From CANJXF01 sp043775015 (GTDB lineage Bacteria; Verrucomicrobiota; Verrucomicrobiia; Limisphaerales; CANJXF01), in contig JAYVSV010000069.1 in assembly GCA_043775015.1 (NCBI GenBank), positions 1 to 17,808 on the forward strand: DNA of 17,808 nucleotides, read 5' to 3'. This document shows positions 1-6,841 of this stretch, one piece after another. Under the pieces are notes generated by a model, which had not been told where the DNA came from, searched no databases, and worked only from the letters and a program-made list of their open reading frames with translations. The first letter of the stretch is position 1. Every line of letters begins with the position of its first letter. The position numbers and the translations under genes are program-made.

Positions 1-46
1 CGGGCCACCTTGGGGAACTTACCCGGAAAATTCATGGCAACGCAAA

Positions 47-63
47 GCCGACTGCAAGTCGGC
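47..63. repeat. Small perfect palindrome, possibly a dispersed repeat
   Basis: Arms GCCGACT (47-53) and AGTCGGC (57-63) are perfect inverted copies around a GCA loop. No T-tract follows on either strand, so it is not a classical terminator. Short GC-rich hairpins of this kind are often scattered between genes in large Verrucomicrobiota genomes; that this is one of them is inference and needs a genome-wide count. Confidence 0.45.
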
Positions 64-269
64 CCTCCGTCGATGCGGGGGCAGTGTCAAGATGCGCGCG
101 GCGCGTGCGTGACATAAACTGTTGACTCGAAAATTAGCGGTTTTCGGATGAGTCTGTAGCCAAAGCTACACAAATTATTTTGTTATTTTCCGTTACATGT
201 TTTAGAGGACGGGCCAGTTATCAAACAGAGCCAATCGTTTGCCAAGCAATTTCCCGAGAAAGATTATAA

Positions 270-301
270 AAGTAAAAAGGCCGGACTGTTTCCAGTCCGG
301 C
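270..301 (-). terminator. Rho-independent terminator on the minus strand, with no known gene upstream
   Basis: The arms at 280-288 and 293-301 form a perfect 9-bp GC-rich stem, GCCGGACTG with CAGTCCGGC. Read on the minus strand the loop is GAAA, a stable GNRA tetraloop, and the stem is followed directly by CTTTTTACTTTT (268-279). That is a textbook intrinsic terminator for leftward transcription. On the plus strand no T-run follows, so it is not bidirectional. No recognisable gene lies on the minus strand between 302 and about 700, so the transcript it ends is unknown. Confidence 0.7.
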
Positions 302-363
302 ACGATTCAAATTGGCCGATGTTCGCGGTCGTATTTGTTCAATGCCTCCAGTGGGATTTAGTA

Positions 364-373
364 GTTGATCAAC
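364..373. promoter_or_regulatory. 10-bp perfect palindrome, possible operator half-site pair
   Basis: GTTGATCAAC is self-complementary. It lies between the minus-strand terminator and the direct-repeat array. A palindrome of this length can arise by chance, so the functional reading is weak. Confidence 0.2.
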
Positions 374-401
374 GCATCCGGGCAGGTTTTTTGAGAAAAG
401 T

Positions 402-527
402 GACGTGTTTACTCGATCTGCACGCGGGAATGCTCGGTGGCACGCGGGAATCTGAAAATGACACGATTGAATAGTTCGATAACACGCGGACATCTCGGAA
501 TTGTTACACGGCTGAATTGCCGAATAA
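402..527. repeat. Degenerate array of about 21-bp direct repeats (iteron-like)
   Basis: Units begin at 421, 441, 462, 483 and 507, so the spacings are 20, 21, 21 and 24 bp. All five begin CACG. Four of five carry GAAT at unit positions 8-11; the unit at 483 has ACAT there. A poorer unit (GACG start) may precede at 402. Beyond 527, CAC-starting segments recur in phase at 548 and 569 and a CAT at 590. The spacing is about two helical turns, so a protein reading each unit would sit on one face of the DNA. Read on the minus strand the same array gives a heptapeptide pattern of I/M-x-x-C, which may only reflect the DNA repeat. There are no CRISPR-type conserved repeats or spacers. Function is unknown. 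Confidence 0.5.
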
Positions 528-701
528 CGTTGGTAATCTTCGCCTGACACCGACTCATCTTGGATCAACACAAGCAAATTTCCGACGGACATCATTTTAT
601 TGTGAAACACTTTTTGCTTGGCACAACCCATTTTTTTCTGCTTTCTCATTGACCAAAGCTCCCGTTCTATGCCCGAATACAGGGCCTTAAATGGGTAACT
701 C

Positions 702-3700
702 ATGGCCAAGACGACACGCAATAACGGTTCGACAACTCGATCGGGAAATACCACAAAGTATGACGCGCATCACACGGTTTTGAGCAAAACTTACGGTGCC
801 CTCGCGGATTTGAGGCGCGAATTATCCGATTCAAAGGCCGCTGTCGCCGAACGGACTGAGCTGCTTCGCATTTTTTCCGACTGCACCGATTCCCAGCGCG
901 CCTGGCTTTTGCTCGAAGATTATTTCGAAAAACTTTCGCTCTCGCGCAAAGATTTTACCGGGCAGGAATGGTGGCCCCGGCTCATGTCGGTGAAAGGCAA
1001 GAAGCGCCTCGAAGAAACGGCAATTTTATTTCTGCGGGCGAATCGTCCGCTGCCGACGGAACTGACCACCCACGCCAATCTCGATCGCTTTGCGGAAGTG
1101 GAGCAAGCCGAGCAGGATCAAAAGCTGGTGCAAAAACTGGAGCATTGGCTTTTCCCTCCGTCGCCCGTTCATCTGGATTCGCCGCGCGCTCTTTTGCGTG
1201 TTGTTTGTGCGTTACAACCGGCGGCTGAGGAATCAACGCTTTTCTCTCTGTCCGTAAAATTTTTCCTCTTTCGTCCGCGCACCGGAGAGAAACCAAAAAC
1301 GCTTTCCGAAATTCTCGAACTAACCACGCGCTCCGCCCATGAACAGGAACTTTTCTCTTCGGCCGATTGGGAATTTATCCAGTGGCTCGCCGAAACGCAC
1401 GCTGATCCAGAGGGGCTTTGGGACACGCTGACTTTGACGGGGCTGGAACTGTTGCAGTGGCTCGTGCGGTGGGGTGAGAACTCCCGCCTGCAATTCCAGG
1501 AGAACCAGAATTACGCCAAGTTCCACGGGCATTTAGCCGAACTAAAACCAAACCTCGAAAGCATCGAGAATGAACTTTCCTTCACTCACAATTTGCAATT
1601 GCCCAACGGCGAAATGCATCCGCTGCACCAGGTGAAATTTCTGGCGGGCCGGCCTTCGCTTGTGTTGATCGGGGACATCTTTTATTTGCTGCGCAATGGT
1701 CCGCCCACCGATCTGCTGGATGCGTGGGCCAGGAAAAAATTCGTTCCCGTCACGCAGCTCAGCCATCGCCTGCTGACCAAGTTGCGGAAAACCAAGCCGA
1801 GCAAAGAGGTCGATTGGGAACAGCTTTGCACGGCGCACACGGCCAAACCGCGTTTCACTTTTGAATTGGCCAACGAAACGGTGCGCCTTCGCTTGCAAGC
1901 AATCAGTGAACGCGACCAAACGTTGTGGCGCTGGAACGGTCACGAATGGCAGACGGACCAACCGACGCTTCGCACCACCGCGAAACCCGAAATCCTCGAC
2001 GACCCACGCCTGGAACCCGCCGCGCAGTGGTTGCGCCGATTGGATTGGTTCACACCCGAACACGGCTTGTGGCTGGGCGATGCAAATGAAAGTTTTCTCG
2101 GCAAACTCGCGAGCGCATGGCCGGATCGCCCGTCGGAAGCAGAATATCTTGGCGACGCGGCCTTTCATCGTTTGTTTCTGGCCCCGCGACAAATCCGACC
2201 GCATCTGGTGGTGAAAGGCAGCGGCATCGATTGGTTCTCCGTTTCCACCGAGTGGGAAATCGAAGGACTCAAACTGACGCCCGCCGATTTGCTCCGCCTC
2301 GCCACCGCGACGGGGCGCTTCGTTAATTTGCCCGACGCCGGCTGGCTCGAATTGGATTCCGCCGCCGTGCAAACTGCGCATGAAGCCTTCGCCGACCTGG
2401 GTCTCGATGGTCTCAGCGCGATCCCTCAACGCCTCGGGCTGGAGCACGCCGCACATTTGGACGAAGCCGGGTTGCAACGCTTTGTCGATTCGCCGCAAGC
2501 GCAGGCGCTGCGTGAAAGCCTCGCTGAATTCGCGGGCATCCCATCGGTACCGTTGCCGGCCAACACGCAGGCGGAATTGAGGCCCTATCAAAAAGATGGT
2601 TTTGATTTTCTCTGCCATCTCACGCGCCACAAACTCGGTGGAATTCTGGCCGACGACATGGGCCTCGGCAAAACCTTGCAAACGCTGGCGTGGCTCTCGT
2701 GGTTGCATGCACAAAATCCCAAGGATCACAAACCGGCCCTGGTCATTTGTCCGGCGTCCGTGCTGCACAACTGGCGGCGCGAATCCGAGCGTTTCACGCC
2801 GCATCTGAAAGTTCTCGTGCTGGAAAGCGGCGCGGCGCGGCACAATTTGCGCCACCAAATTCCGCAACACGATTTGATCGTGACCAATTACGCCTTGCTG
2901 CGGCGCGATTTGGAAGCGCTGCAAAAATTTTCGTTCCGCGCTGCGATCCTCGACGAAGCGCAATTCATCAAAAATCCTGACGCGCAGATCACGCAATCGG
3001 TCAAACAATTGAGGGCGGATCAACGTCTCGCCTTGACCGGGACGCCGCTCGAAAATCGCCTGCTTGATCTCTGGAGCATCACCGATTTTATTCAGCCTGG
3101 TTTTCTGGGAACGAAAGAAAATTTTTCGGAAAAATACGAGCCGCGCGGAGAAAGTGTTGAAAGCGAACAACGCATCGCCCGCCGCCGTCTGTCCTCGAAA
3201 TTGCGACCTCTGATGTTGCGCCGCTTGAAGAAGCAGGTGGCCCGCGATCTACCCGACCGGATTGAAGAGCGTCGCGATTGCGATCTGGGCGAGGCACAAC
3301 GCAAACTTTATCTGGCGGAACTGCGCCGCAGTCGCGAGCAGGTCATGGGAAATGTTTCTGAAAAGGGTTTGGGCAGAAGTGCCATTCACGTACTCGCCGC
3401 ACTCACCCGGCTCCGGCAAATTTGTTGTCATCCACAGTTGGTGGGAAGCGATTCTCCTTCTGGAAAAACCGAAACGCTTTTTGAATTGCTCGAGCCGCTG
3501 CTCGCCGACAACCAAAAAGTTTTGGTGTTCAGCCAGTTCGTCCAGATGCTCCGCTTGCTGGAAAAGGAATGTCAGCAGCGCAACATTTCCACCCACATTT
3601 TGACCGGTGAAACGAAAGAGAGACAAGCCGTGGTGAATGCTTTTCAGGACGATCCGAAAGGCTCCGTCTTTTTATTGAGTCTGCGCGCGGCTGGCACGGG

Positions 3701-3968
3701 GTTGAACCTGACCAAAGCCAGTTACGTTGTTCTCTACGATCCGTGGTGGAACCCGGCGGTGGAAGCGCAGGCGATCGATCGTTCGCATCGCATCGGGCAA
3801 ACCCGCACCGTGAATGCGTATCGCTTGATCGCGCCCGGCACCGTTGAAGAAAAAATTTGGGATCTGCAACAGCGCAAAGCGCAGACCATCGCCGACGTGC
3901 TTGGCGAAGAGGGATTTGCCCGGAACCTTTCTCAAATCGATTTGGAATATCTTTTCTCGGAAGATTAG
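702..3968 (+). CDS. SNF2/Rad54-family DEAD/DEAH-like helicase (Swi2/Snf2 ATPase)
   Basis: This is a large, presumably cytoplasmic SF2 ATPase of the bacterial SNF2 group (HepA/RapA-like motor), 1088 residues. The ATPase core occupies roughly residues 625-1085. It has motif I ADDMGLGKT (650-658, Walker Lys657), the DEAQ box (751-754), motif III LTGTPLEN (778-785), an SF2 C-terminal lobe with VLVFSQF near 940, and motif VI QAIDRSHRIGQ (1023-1033). The first about 620 residues are specific to this type of bacterial SNF2 protein and I cannot assign them; I see no SWIM zinc finger. Such proteins translocate on double-stranded DNA and remodel bound proteins such as RNA polymerase; the exact target here is unknown. 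The ATG at 702 has no clear Shine-Dalgarno sequence. The other ATG nearby (691) is out of frame. The gene appears monocistronic. Confidence 0.93.
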   Translation: MAKTTRNNGSTTRSGNTTKYDAHHTVLSKTYGALADLRRELSDSKAAVAERTELLRIFSDCTDSQRAWLLLEDYFEKLSLSRKDFTGQEWWPRLMSVKGKKRLEETAILFLRANRPLPTELTTHANLDRFAEVEQAEQDQKLVQKLEHWLFPPSPVHLDSPRALLRVVCALQPAAEESTLFSLSVKFFLFRPRTGEKPKTLSEILELTTRSAHEQELFSSADWEFIQWLAETHADPEGLWDTLTLTGLELLQWLVRWGENSRLQFQENQNYAKFHGHLAELKPNLESIENELSFTHNLQLPNGEMHPLHQVKFLAGRPSLVLIGDIFYLLRNGPPTDLLDAWARKKFVPVTQLSHRLLTKLRKTKPSKEVDWEQLCTAHTAKPRFTFELANETVRLRLQAISERDQTLWRWNGHEWQTDQPTLRTTAKPEILDDPRLEPAAQWLRRLDWFTPEHGLWLGDANESFLGKLASAWPDRPSEAEYLGDAAFHRLFLAPRQIRPHLVVKGSGIDWFSVSTEWEIEGLKLTPADLLRLATATGRFVNLPDAGWLELDSAAVQTAHEAFADLGLDGLSAIPQRLGLEHAAHLDEAGLQRFVDSPQAQALRESLAEFAGIPSVPLPANTQAELRPYQKDGFDFLCHLTRHKLGGILADDMGLGKTLQTLAWLSWLHAQNPKDHKPALVICPASVLHNWRRESERFTPHLKVLVLESGAARHNLRHQIPQHDLIVTNYALLRRDLEALQKFSFRAAILDEAQFIKNPDAQITQSVKQLRADQRLALTGTPLENRLLDLWSITDFIQPGFLGTKENFSEKYEPRGESVESEQRIARRRLSSKLRPLMLRRLKKQVARDLPDRIEERRDCDLGEAQRKLYLAELRRSREQVMGNVSEKGLGRSAIHVLAALTRLRQICCHPQLVGSDSPSGKTETLFELLEPLLADNQKVLVFSQFVQMLRLLEKECQQRNISTHILTGETKERQAVVNAFQDDPKGSVFLLSLRAAGTGLNLTKASYVVLYDPWWNPAVEAQAIDRSHRIGQTRTVNAYRLIAPGTVEEKIWDLQQRKAQTIADVLGEEGFARNLSQIDLEYLFSED

Positions 3969-4011
3969 CGTTTTCGAAAAGCCGCAGGAAAATCTGAGAG
4001 CAGAAGAACGG

Positions 4012-4040
4012 TTGACGAGATTCATTTGCCCTCTTAAAAA
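4012..4040 (+). promoter_or_regulatory. Possible sigma-70-type promoter for the PagL-like gene
   Basis: TTGACG (4012-4017, 5/6 to the -35 consensus) is followed after exactly 17 bp by TAAAAA (4035-4040, 4/6 to the -10 consensus). Transcription would begin near 4047, leaving a leader of only about 12 nt before the ATG at 4059. It lies in the gap after the helicase gene, as expected if the barrel gene has its own promoter. Unproven. Confidence 0.35.
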
Positions 4041-4058
4041 GTGCCATGAAAATGTGCC

Positions 4059-4673
4059 ATGATTTTCTTAAGAGCACTTGGGATTATTCTAGGTTTGGCA
4101 TGTTTTGAATTTGCCAGAGCTGACGAAATTGCCGATTCCTCGCAAACCGACTTCGAGAAAAATTTCAACGCCGGGCAAAGTGAAGTGGCGGCAGGCGGGC
4201 AGGTTTTATTTTCCCCCTTCATTGCGACGGGTGGTCGGCCCACCGTCAATTACGGCGGAGGCCTGGTTCAATACGGCTATATGCTGAACGACCTCAAGGA
4301 ATCAGGGTCACTCCGTGGCAATTTCGAAGTTCTGGGAGAACTCGCTGGTTCGAGTATTTTTGTCGGCGACGGAACTTATGTGGCCAGCGCAACTTTTTGG
4401 TTGCGCTACAACCTGGTTCTACCGGGTTGGAGATTCATTCCATTCGTGCAAATCGGAGACCGCATTTCCCTGACGGACGCCGATCACGATGTTTTTGGTC
4501 AGACCTTTAATTTCAACTTGGATGTTGCGCCGGAAGTTCGTTACTTCGTGACGCCGCGCTGTTCGCTCAACGCTGAATACCGTTACCAACACATCTCCAA
4601 TGCGAATATCGCGAAGCACAATCTTGGCATCAACGCGCAAGGCGTTGCTCTAAGTGTGTCGTGGTATTTCTAA
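4059..4673 (+). CDS. PagL-like outer-membrane beta-barrel (lipid A deacylase / acyloxyacyl hydrolase family)
   Basis: This 204-residue protein has a signal peptide (about 1-21, ending FARA before DEIAD), then alternating beta strands rich in aromatic residues and a terminal aromatic WYF, as in outer-membrane barrels. The C-terminal block YRYQHISNANIAKHNLGIN (174-192) matches the PagL family signature. PagL removes the 3-O-acyl chain of lipid A using a His-x-Ser pair and a later Glu. Here His178 and Ser180 are present, but the position 12 residues after the Ser, Glu in Pseudomonas PagL from memory, is Asn192. Activity is therefore uncertain, although barrel and family look sound. The ATG at 4059 is the only sensible start: nearby ATGs at 4046 and 4052 are out of frame and an in-frame GTG at 4041 meets a stop at once. 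It is not obviously co-transcribed with a neighbour. Confidence 0.8.
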   Translation: MIFLRALGIILGLACFEFARADEIADSSQTDFEKNFNAGQSEVAAGGQVLFSPFIATGGRPTVNYGGGLVQYGYMLNDLKESGSLRGNFEVLGELAGSSIFVGDGTYVASATFWLRYNLVLPGWRFIPFVQIGDRISLTDADHDVFGQTFNFNLDVAPEVRYFVTPRCSLNAEYRYQHISNANIAKHNLGINAQGVALSVSWYF

Positions 4674-4674
4674 A

Positions 4675-4688
4675 GGTCGAATTCGGCC
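4675..4688. terminator. Weak inverted repeat between convergent genes
   Basis: Only 17 bp separate the stop codons of the PagL-like and ThuA-like genes. They contain an inverted repeat, GGTCGAA against TTCGGCC (one G-T wobble), centred on GAATTC with no spare loop. On the plus strand a modestly T-rich stretch follows inside the neighbouring gene. It may slow both polymerases, but it is a poor intrinsic terminator. Confidence 0.25.
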
Positions 4689-4690
4689 AT

Positions 4691-5563
4691 CTATTTTGTT
4701 GTCTGCGGTTTCGCGTCGCCCTTTGCCAAACCGAGCGCCCATTTGATTCCGCCCAAAATGTGTTTTTGATACGACTGGCTCTCCCAGACGTCTTCGCGGT
4801 GGCCGAGCGAGGTGTAGAAAACGTTTCCTTTGCCGTATTTTTTGCACCAGGCAATCGGGTAATCGCCGGGTTCTCCGCTGTTGGGATGTTTGTCCAAAGT
4901 GAGCAGGCCGTGAACTTTCGCGCGCTCAAATCCATTCATCAAGTAGATCTCATCTTTCACGGTGAACGTCGGACCAAAATCTTTGCAGGCGGGATGTTTC
5001 GGGTCTTGATTGATGCAATTAACTTCGACTTGAGCGCCGTGCCCTTTGAACTCAGCACCGATCATTAGATTGTAAGGATCAAGCGGGGTGTGGCCGCGAA
5101 AGGTGTCGGTCGCAGAATGCATTCCGATGAATGCTTTGCCAGATTGAATCCATTTAAAGAACGCCTCTTTGTCTGGCAGCGGCAAATCACCGGTCGTATT
5201 GGCAAAAATAATTCCGTCATAGTTTTTTAGTGCTTCGGGCGACATTTTGTCTGCCAGATCACGGGTGAGTTTATCCATCCAGACCTTTGCTGCCGCTTCG
5301 TCTTTGGGCCGTGGTCCACTATGAACAATATCCACGACCGTGAACGCGCCACTGGATTTTCCAAGCTCCGTCAGAACTTTTTCGGCAGTCGGAACGGAGC
5401 TGTGCGGAAAGCCAACTGTAACGGTGACCACCAAAACTTTTTTAGGCGCTTTGGCTTGGGCGGGAACCGCCAGCGCGCACAAACAAATTGCTAGAACGGC
5501 AATCAGGTTGCTGGCACAGAATGTCAGGCTGAACAGTTTCGCAAAATGGAATGAGTTTTTCAT
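4691..5563 (-). CDS. Secreted ThuA-like domain protein
   Basis: This 290-residue protein has a long hydrophobic signal peptide (about 1-37, ending VPAQA before KAPKK) and a single ThuA-like domain (PF06283, class I glutamine-amidotransferase-like fold). Recognisable blocks are KKVLVVTVTVGFPHSS (41-56), NYDGIIFANTTGDLPL (114-129), SGKAFIGMHSATDTF (141-155) and YPIAWCKKYGKGNVFYTSLGHRED (235-258). ThuA-domain proteins are linked to trehalose or other sugar metabolism, and exported versions are very common in Verrucomicrobiota and Planctomycetota, where substrates are mostly unknown. I infer a periplasmic role in carbohydrate turnover without naming a reaction. It is transcribed away from the CorA-type gene and converges with the PagL-like gene. 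The ATG has no Shine-Dalgarno sequence; the signal peptide supports this start. Confidence 0.88.
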   Translation of the reverse strand: MKNSFHFAKLFSLTFCASNLIAVLAICLCALAVPAQAKAPKKVLVVTVTVGFPHSSVPTAEKVLTELGKSSGAFTVVDIVHSGPRPKDEAAAKVWMDKLTRDLADKMSPEALKNYDGIIFANTTGDLPLPDKEAFFKWIQSGKAFIGMHSATDTFRGHTPLDPYNLMIGAEFKGHGAQVEVNCINQDPKHPACKDFGPTFTVKDEIYLMNGFERAKVHGLLTLDKHPNSGEPGDYPIAWCKKYGKGNVFYTSLGHREDVWESQSYQKHILGGIKWALGLAKGDAKPQTTK

Positions 5564-5591
5564 AATTTTTTAAAGACTTTGACTGAGAGTG

Positions 5592-5620
5592 ATTGAATAA
5601 CTCAAAGCAGGAGGGGTCAA
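5592..5620 (-). promoter_or_regulatory. Possible promoter for the ThuA-like gene
   Basis: On the minus strand TTGACC (plus 5615-5620, 5/6) and TTCAAT (plus 5592-5597, 4/6) are separated by 17 bp. The predicted start near 5585 gives a leader of about 22 nt. Spacing and placement fit; no experimental support. Confidence 0.38.
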
Positions 5621-5674
5621 GTTTGTTTGCGCACGATGGAAAAAACCAAACGCACTTGCGTCGCAGCGGCTTCT

Positions 5675-5688
5675 CCCTAAAACTAGGG
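5675..5688. promoter_or_regulatory. Short inverted repeat in the divergent corA/thuA intergenic region
   Basis: CCCTA (5675-5679) and TAGGG (5684-5688) are perfect inverted arms around AAAC. It sits just upstream of a TTGACT (5694-5699) that could be the -35 of the corA promoter, though no good -10 follows. It might be a small operator. The corA leader is too short for a magnesium-sensing M-box. Confidence 0.25.
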
Positions 5689-5734
5689 TCATCTTGACTC
5701 GATTGTTTCAACAAATTTGCAACAGAATTTGCGC

Positions 5735-6733
5735 ATGATTCGCTCGTTCGCTTTTACAACACAGGGCAAGTTGCACACCAAAGACATTGATACGTTTTTG
5801 ATGCCGACGTTGCTCGCCGACACAAATCTGTTTCTTTGGGTTGACCTCGAAAATCCGACGCCAGAGGAGAGCAAATTTATTCTGGAGGACATTTTTCATT
5901 TCCACCCGCTTTCGATCGAAGATTGCGTGACGGTAAGTCCGTCCCCAAAAGTCGAGGAGTATCACCCGAAGGAAGAGGATCGATTCGTGCAATATCTTTT
6001 CATGGTGATTCACGCGGTGGATTACAGCCGCAAAGATGGCGTGTTTGCGACGAGTGAACTAAATTTTTTTCTCGGGAAAAATTTTCTCGTTACTTACCAC
6101 GACGTTCCGCTGCGCAGCATTCAAACGACGGAAGAACGTTGTCTGAAAAGCACGGTGCATGTGGCGCGCGCGCCGGATCGTGTCGCGCACACGCTGCTCG
6201 ACGGCATTGTGGAAAATTACAAGCCGGCGCTCGATGAATTGTCATTGGAAATTGCAGAGGTCGAACAACAGGCTTTGCAAAGTCCGAGCAAAGAAACGCT
6301 CAATCGAATCATCCAAATCAAAAAGGAGGTTTTACATTTGCGGCAAATCATCCGGCCGCAAAGCGAGGTGTTGTTGCGATTTGCGCGAGGGGAATTCAAG
6401 TTGATTCGTCCGCACCTGGTTCCGTACTACCGCGATGTTTACGACGGTTTGTTTCATATTTCCGAAATGGCGCAAAATTACACCGATTCGCTCACGGGAA
6501 TCTTGCAGGTTTATTTGAACATGTCGTCCAACCAAACGGGCGAAGTGGTGAAGTTGCTGACGTTAATCACCATTGTCACGACGCCGATTATGATGATCGG
6601 AACGTGGTATGGAATGAATTTCAAAGACATGCCCGAACTCGAATGGAAACATGCGTATCCGATCGCGATTTTTGTGACGGTGATCAGCACCGTCGCGACT
6701 TATTTGTATTTTAAAAAACGAAAATGGTTTTAA
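5735..6733 (+). CDS. CorA-family divalent cation (Mg2+/Co2+) channel
   Basis: This is an inner-membrane pentameric magnesium channel of the CorA/MIT family, 332 residues from the ATG chosen here. Most of the protein is the cytoplasmic funnel: an alpha/beta domain to about residue 150, then long helices with heptad character. Two transmembrane helices lie at the C-terminus, and the hallmark YGMNF filter ends the first (Gly293-Met294-Asn295). The tail is basic (KKRKWF), as usual. Length is normal for the family. A TTG at 5717 is in frame and would add six residues (MQQNLR), but MIRSFAF is the more typical N-terminus. The gene is divergent from the ThuA-like gene and 108 bp upstream of the kinase gene, with no terminator seen between them, so some read-through is possible. 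Confidence 0.94.
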   Translation: MIRSFAFTTQGKLHTKDIDTFLMPTLLADTNLFLWVDLENPTPEESKFILEDIFHFHPLSIEDCVTVSPSPKVEEYHPKEEDRFVQYLFMVIHAVDYSRKDGVFATSELNFFLGKNFLVTYHDVPLRSIQTTEERCLKSTVHVARAPDRVAHTLLDGIVENYKPALDELSLEIAEVEQQALQSPSKETLNRIIQIKKEVLHLRQIIRPQSEVLLRFARGEFKLIRPHLVPYYRDVYDGLFHISEMAQNYTDSLTGILQVYLNMSSNQTGEVVKLLTLITIVTTPIMMIGTWYGMNFKDMPELEWKHAYPIAIFVTVISTVATYLYFKKRKWF

Positions 6734-6841
6734 CGAAATTGATCAGTGGTGAGGAGCAAGTGCGGGGCGCATCTCGAAGACGTTTTGCGCAACCCGGCGC
6801 TCCGACCTTGCTTCGTCCGTAAGCCGTCATTCACTAAACAA

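Larger units (their letters stand above)
1..701. other. Gene-poor region upstream of the SNF2 helicase gene
   Basis: I see no convincing protein gene here. Frame 1 is open from the window edge to a TAA at 112-114 (about 37 codons); this could be the tail of an upstream gene, but it resembles nothing I know. A minus-strand open frame spans 221-754, but it runs through an intrinsic-terminator hairpin and across the repeat array, and its translation has no recognisable domain. The region contains a short perfect palindrome (47-63), a weak 6-bp hairpin followed by a T-rich stretch (155-170), a strong minus-strand terminator (270-301), a 10-bp palindrome GTTGATCAAC (364-373) and degenerate 21-bp direct repeats (about 402-527). 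The helicase promoter must lie in the right end, but no good -35/-10 pair stands out. Confidence 0.7.

Noticed and set aside
421..527. CRISPR array
   Set aside because: The units are only about 21 bp, poorly conserved and directly adjacent, without constant repeats, unique spacers or cas genes.
615..645. Sigma-54 promoter at TTGGCAC before the helicase gene
   Set aside because: The -24 half looks good, but the -12 position reads ATTTT instead of TTGCA, so the essential GC is missing.
221..754. 177-residue minus-strand open frame across the gene-poor left region
   Set aside because: It runs through a strong same-strand terminator hairpin (270-301) before its stop, overlaps the 5' end of the helicase gene, and has no recognisable domain. 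The repeated I/M-x-x-C heptads follow from the DNA repeats.
1542..3170. 542-residue minus-strand open frame inside the helicase gene
   Set aside because: It is antisense to well-conserved helicase motifs, its composition is Arg/Gln/Phe-rich as expected of a shadow frame, and it has no recognisable motif.
4661..5068. Plus-strand 135-residue open frame
   Set aside because: It is antisense to the conserved C-terminal half of the ThuA-like gene and has no family resemblance.
5564..5734. Magnesium riboswitch (M-box) or similar leader before the CorA-type gene
   Set aside because: The 171-bp gap is shared with a divergent gene and shows no multi-stem architecture or terminator; only a 5-bp inverted repeat is visible.
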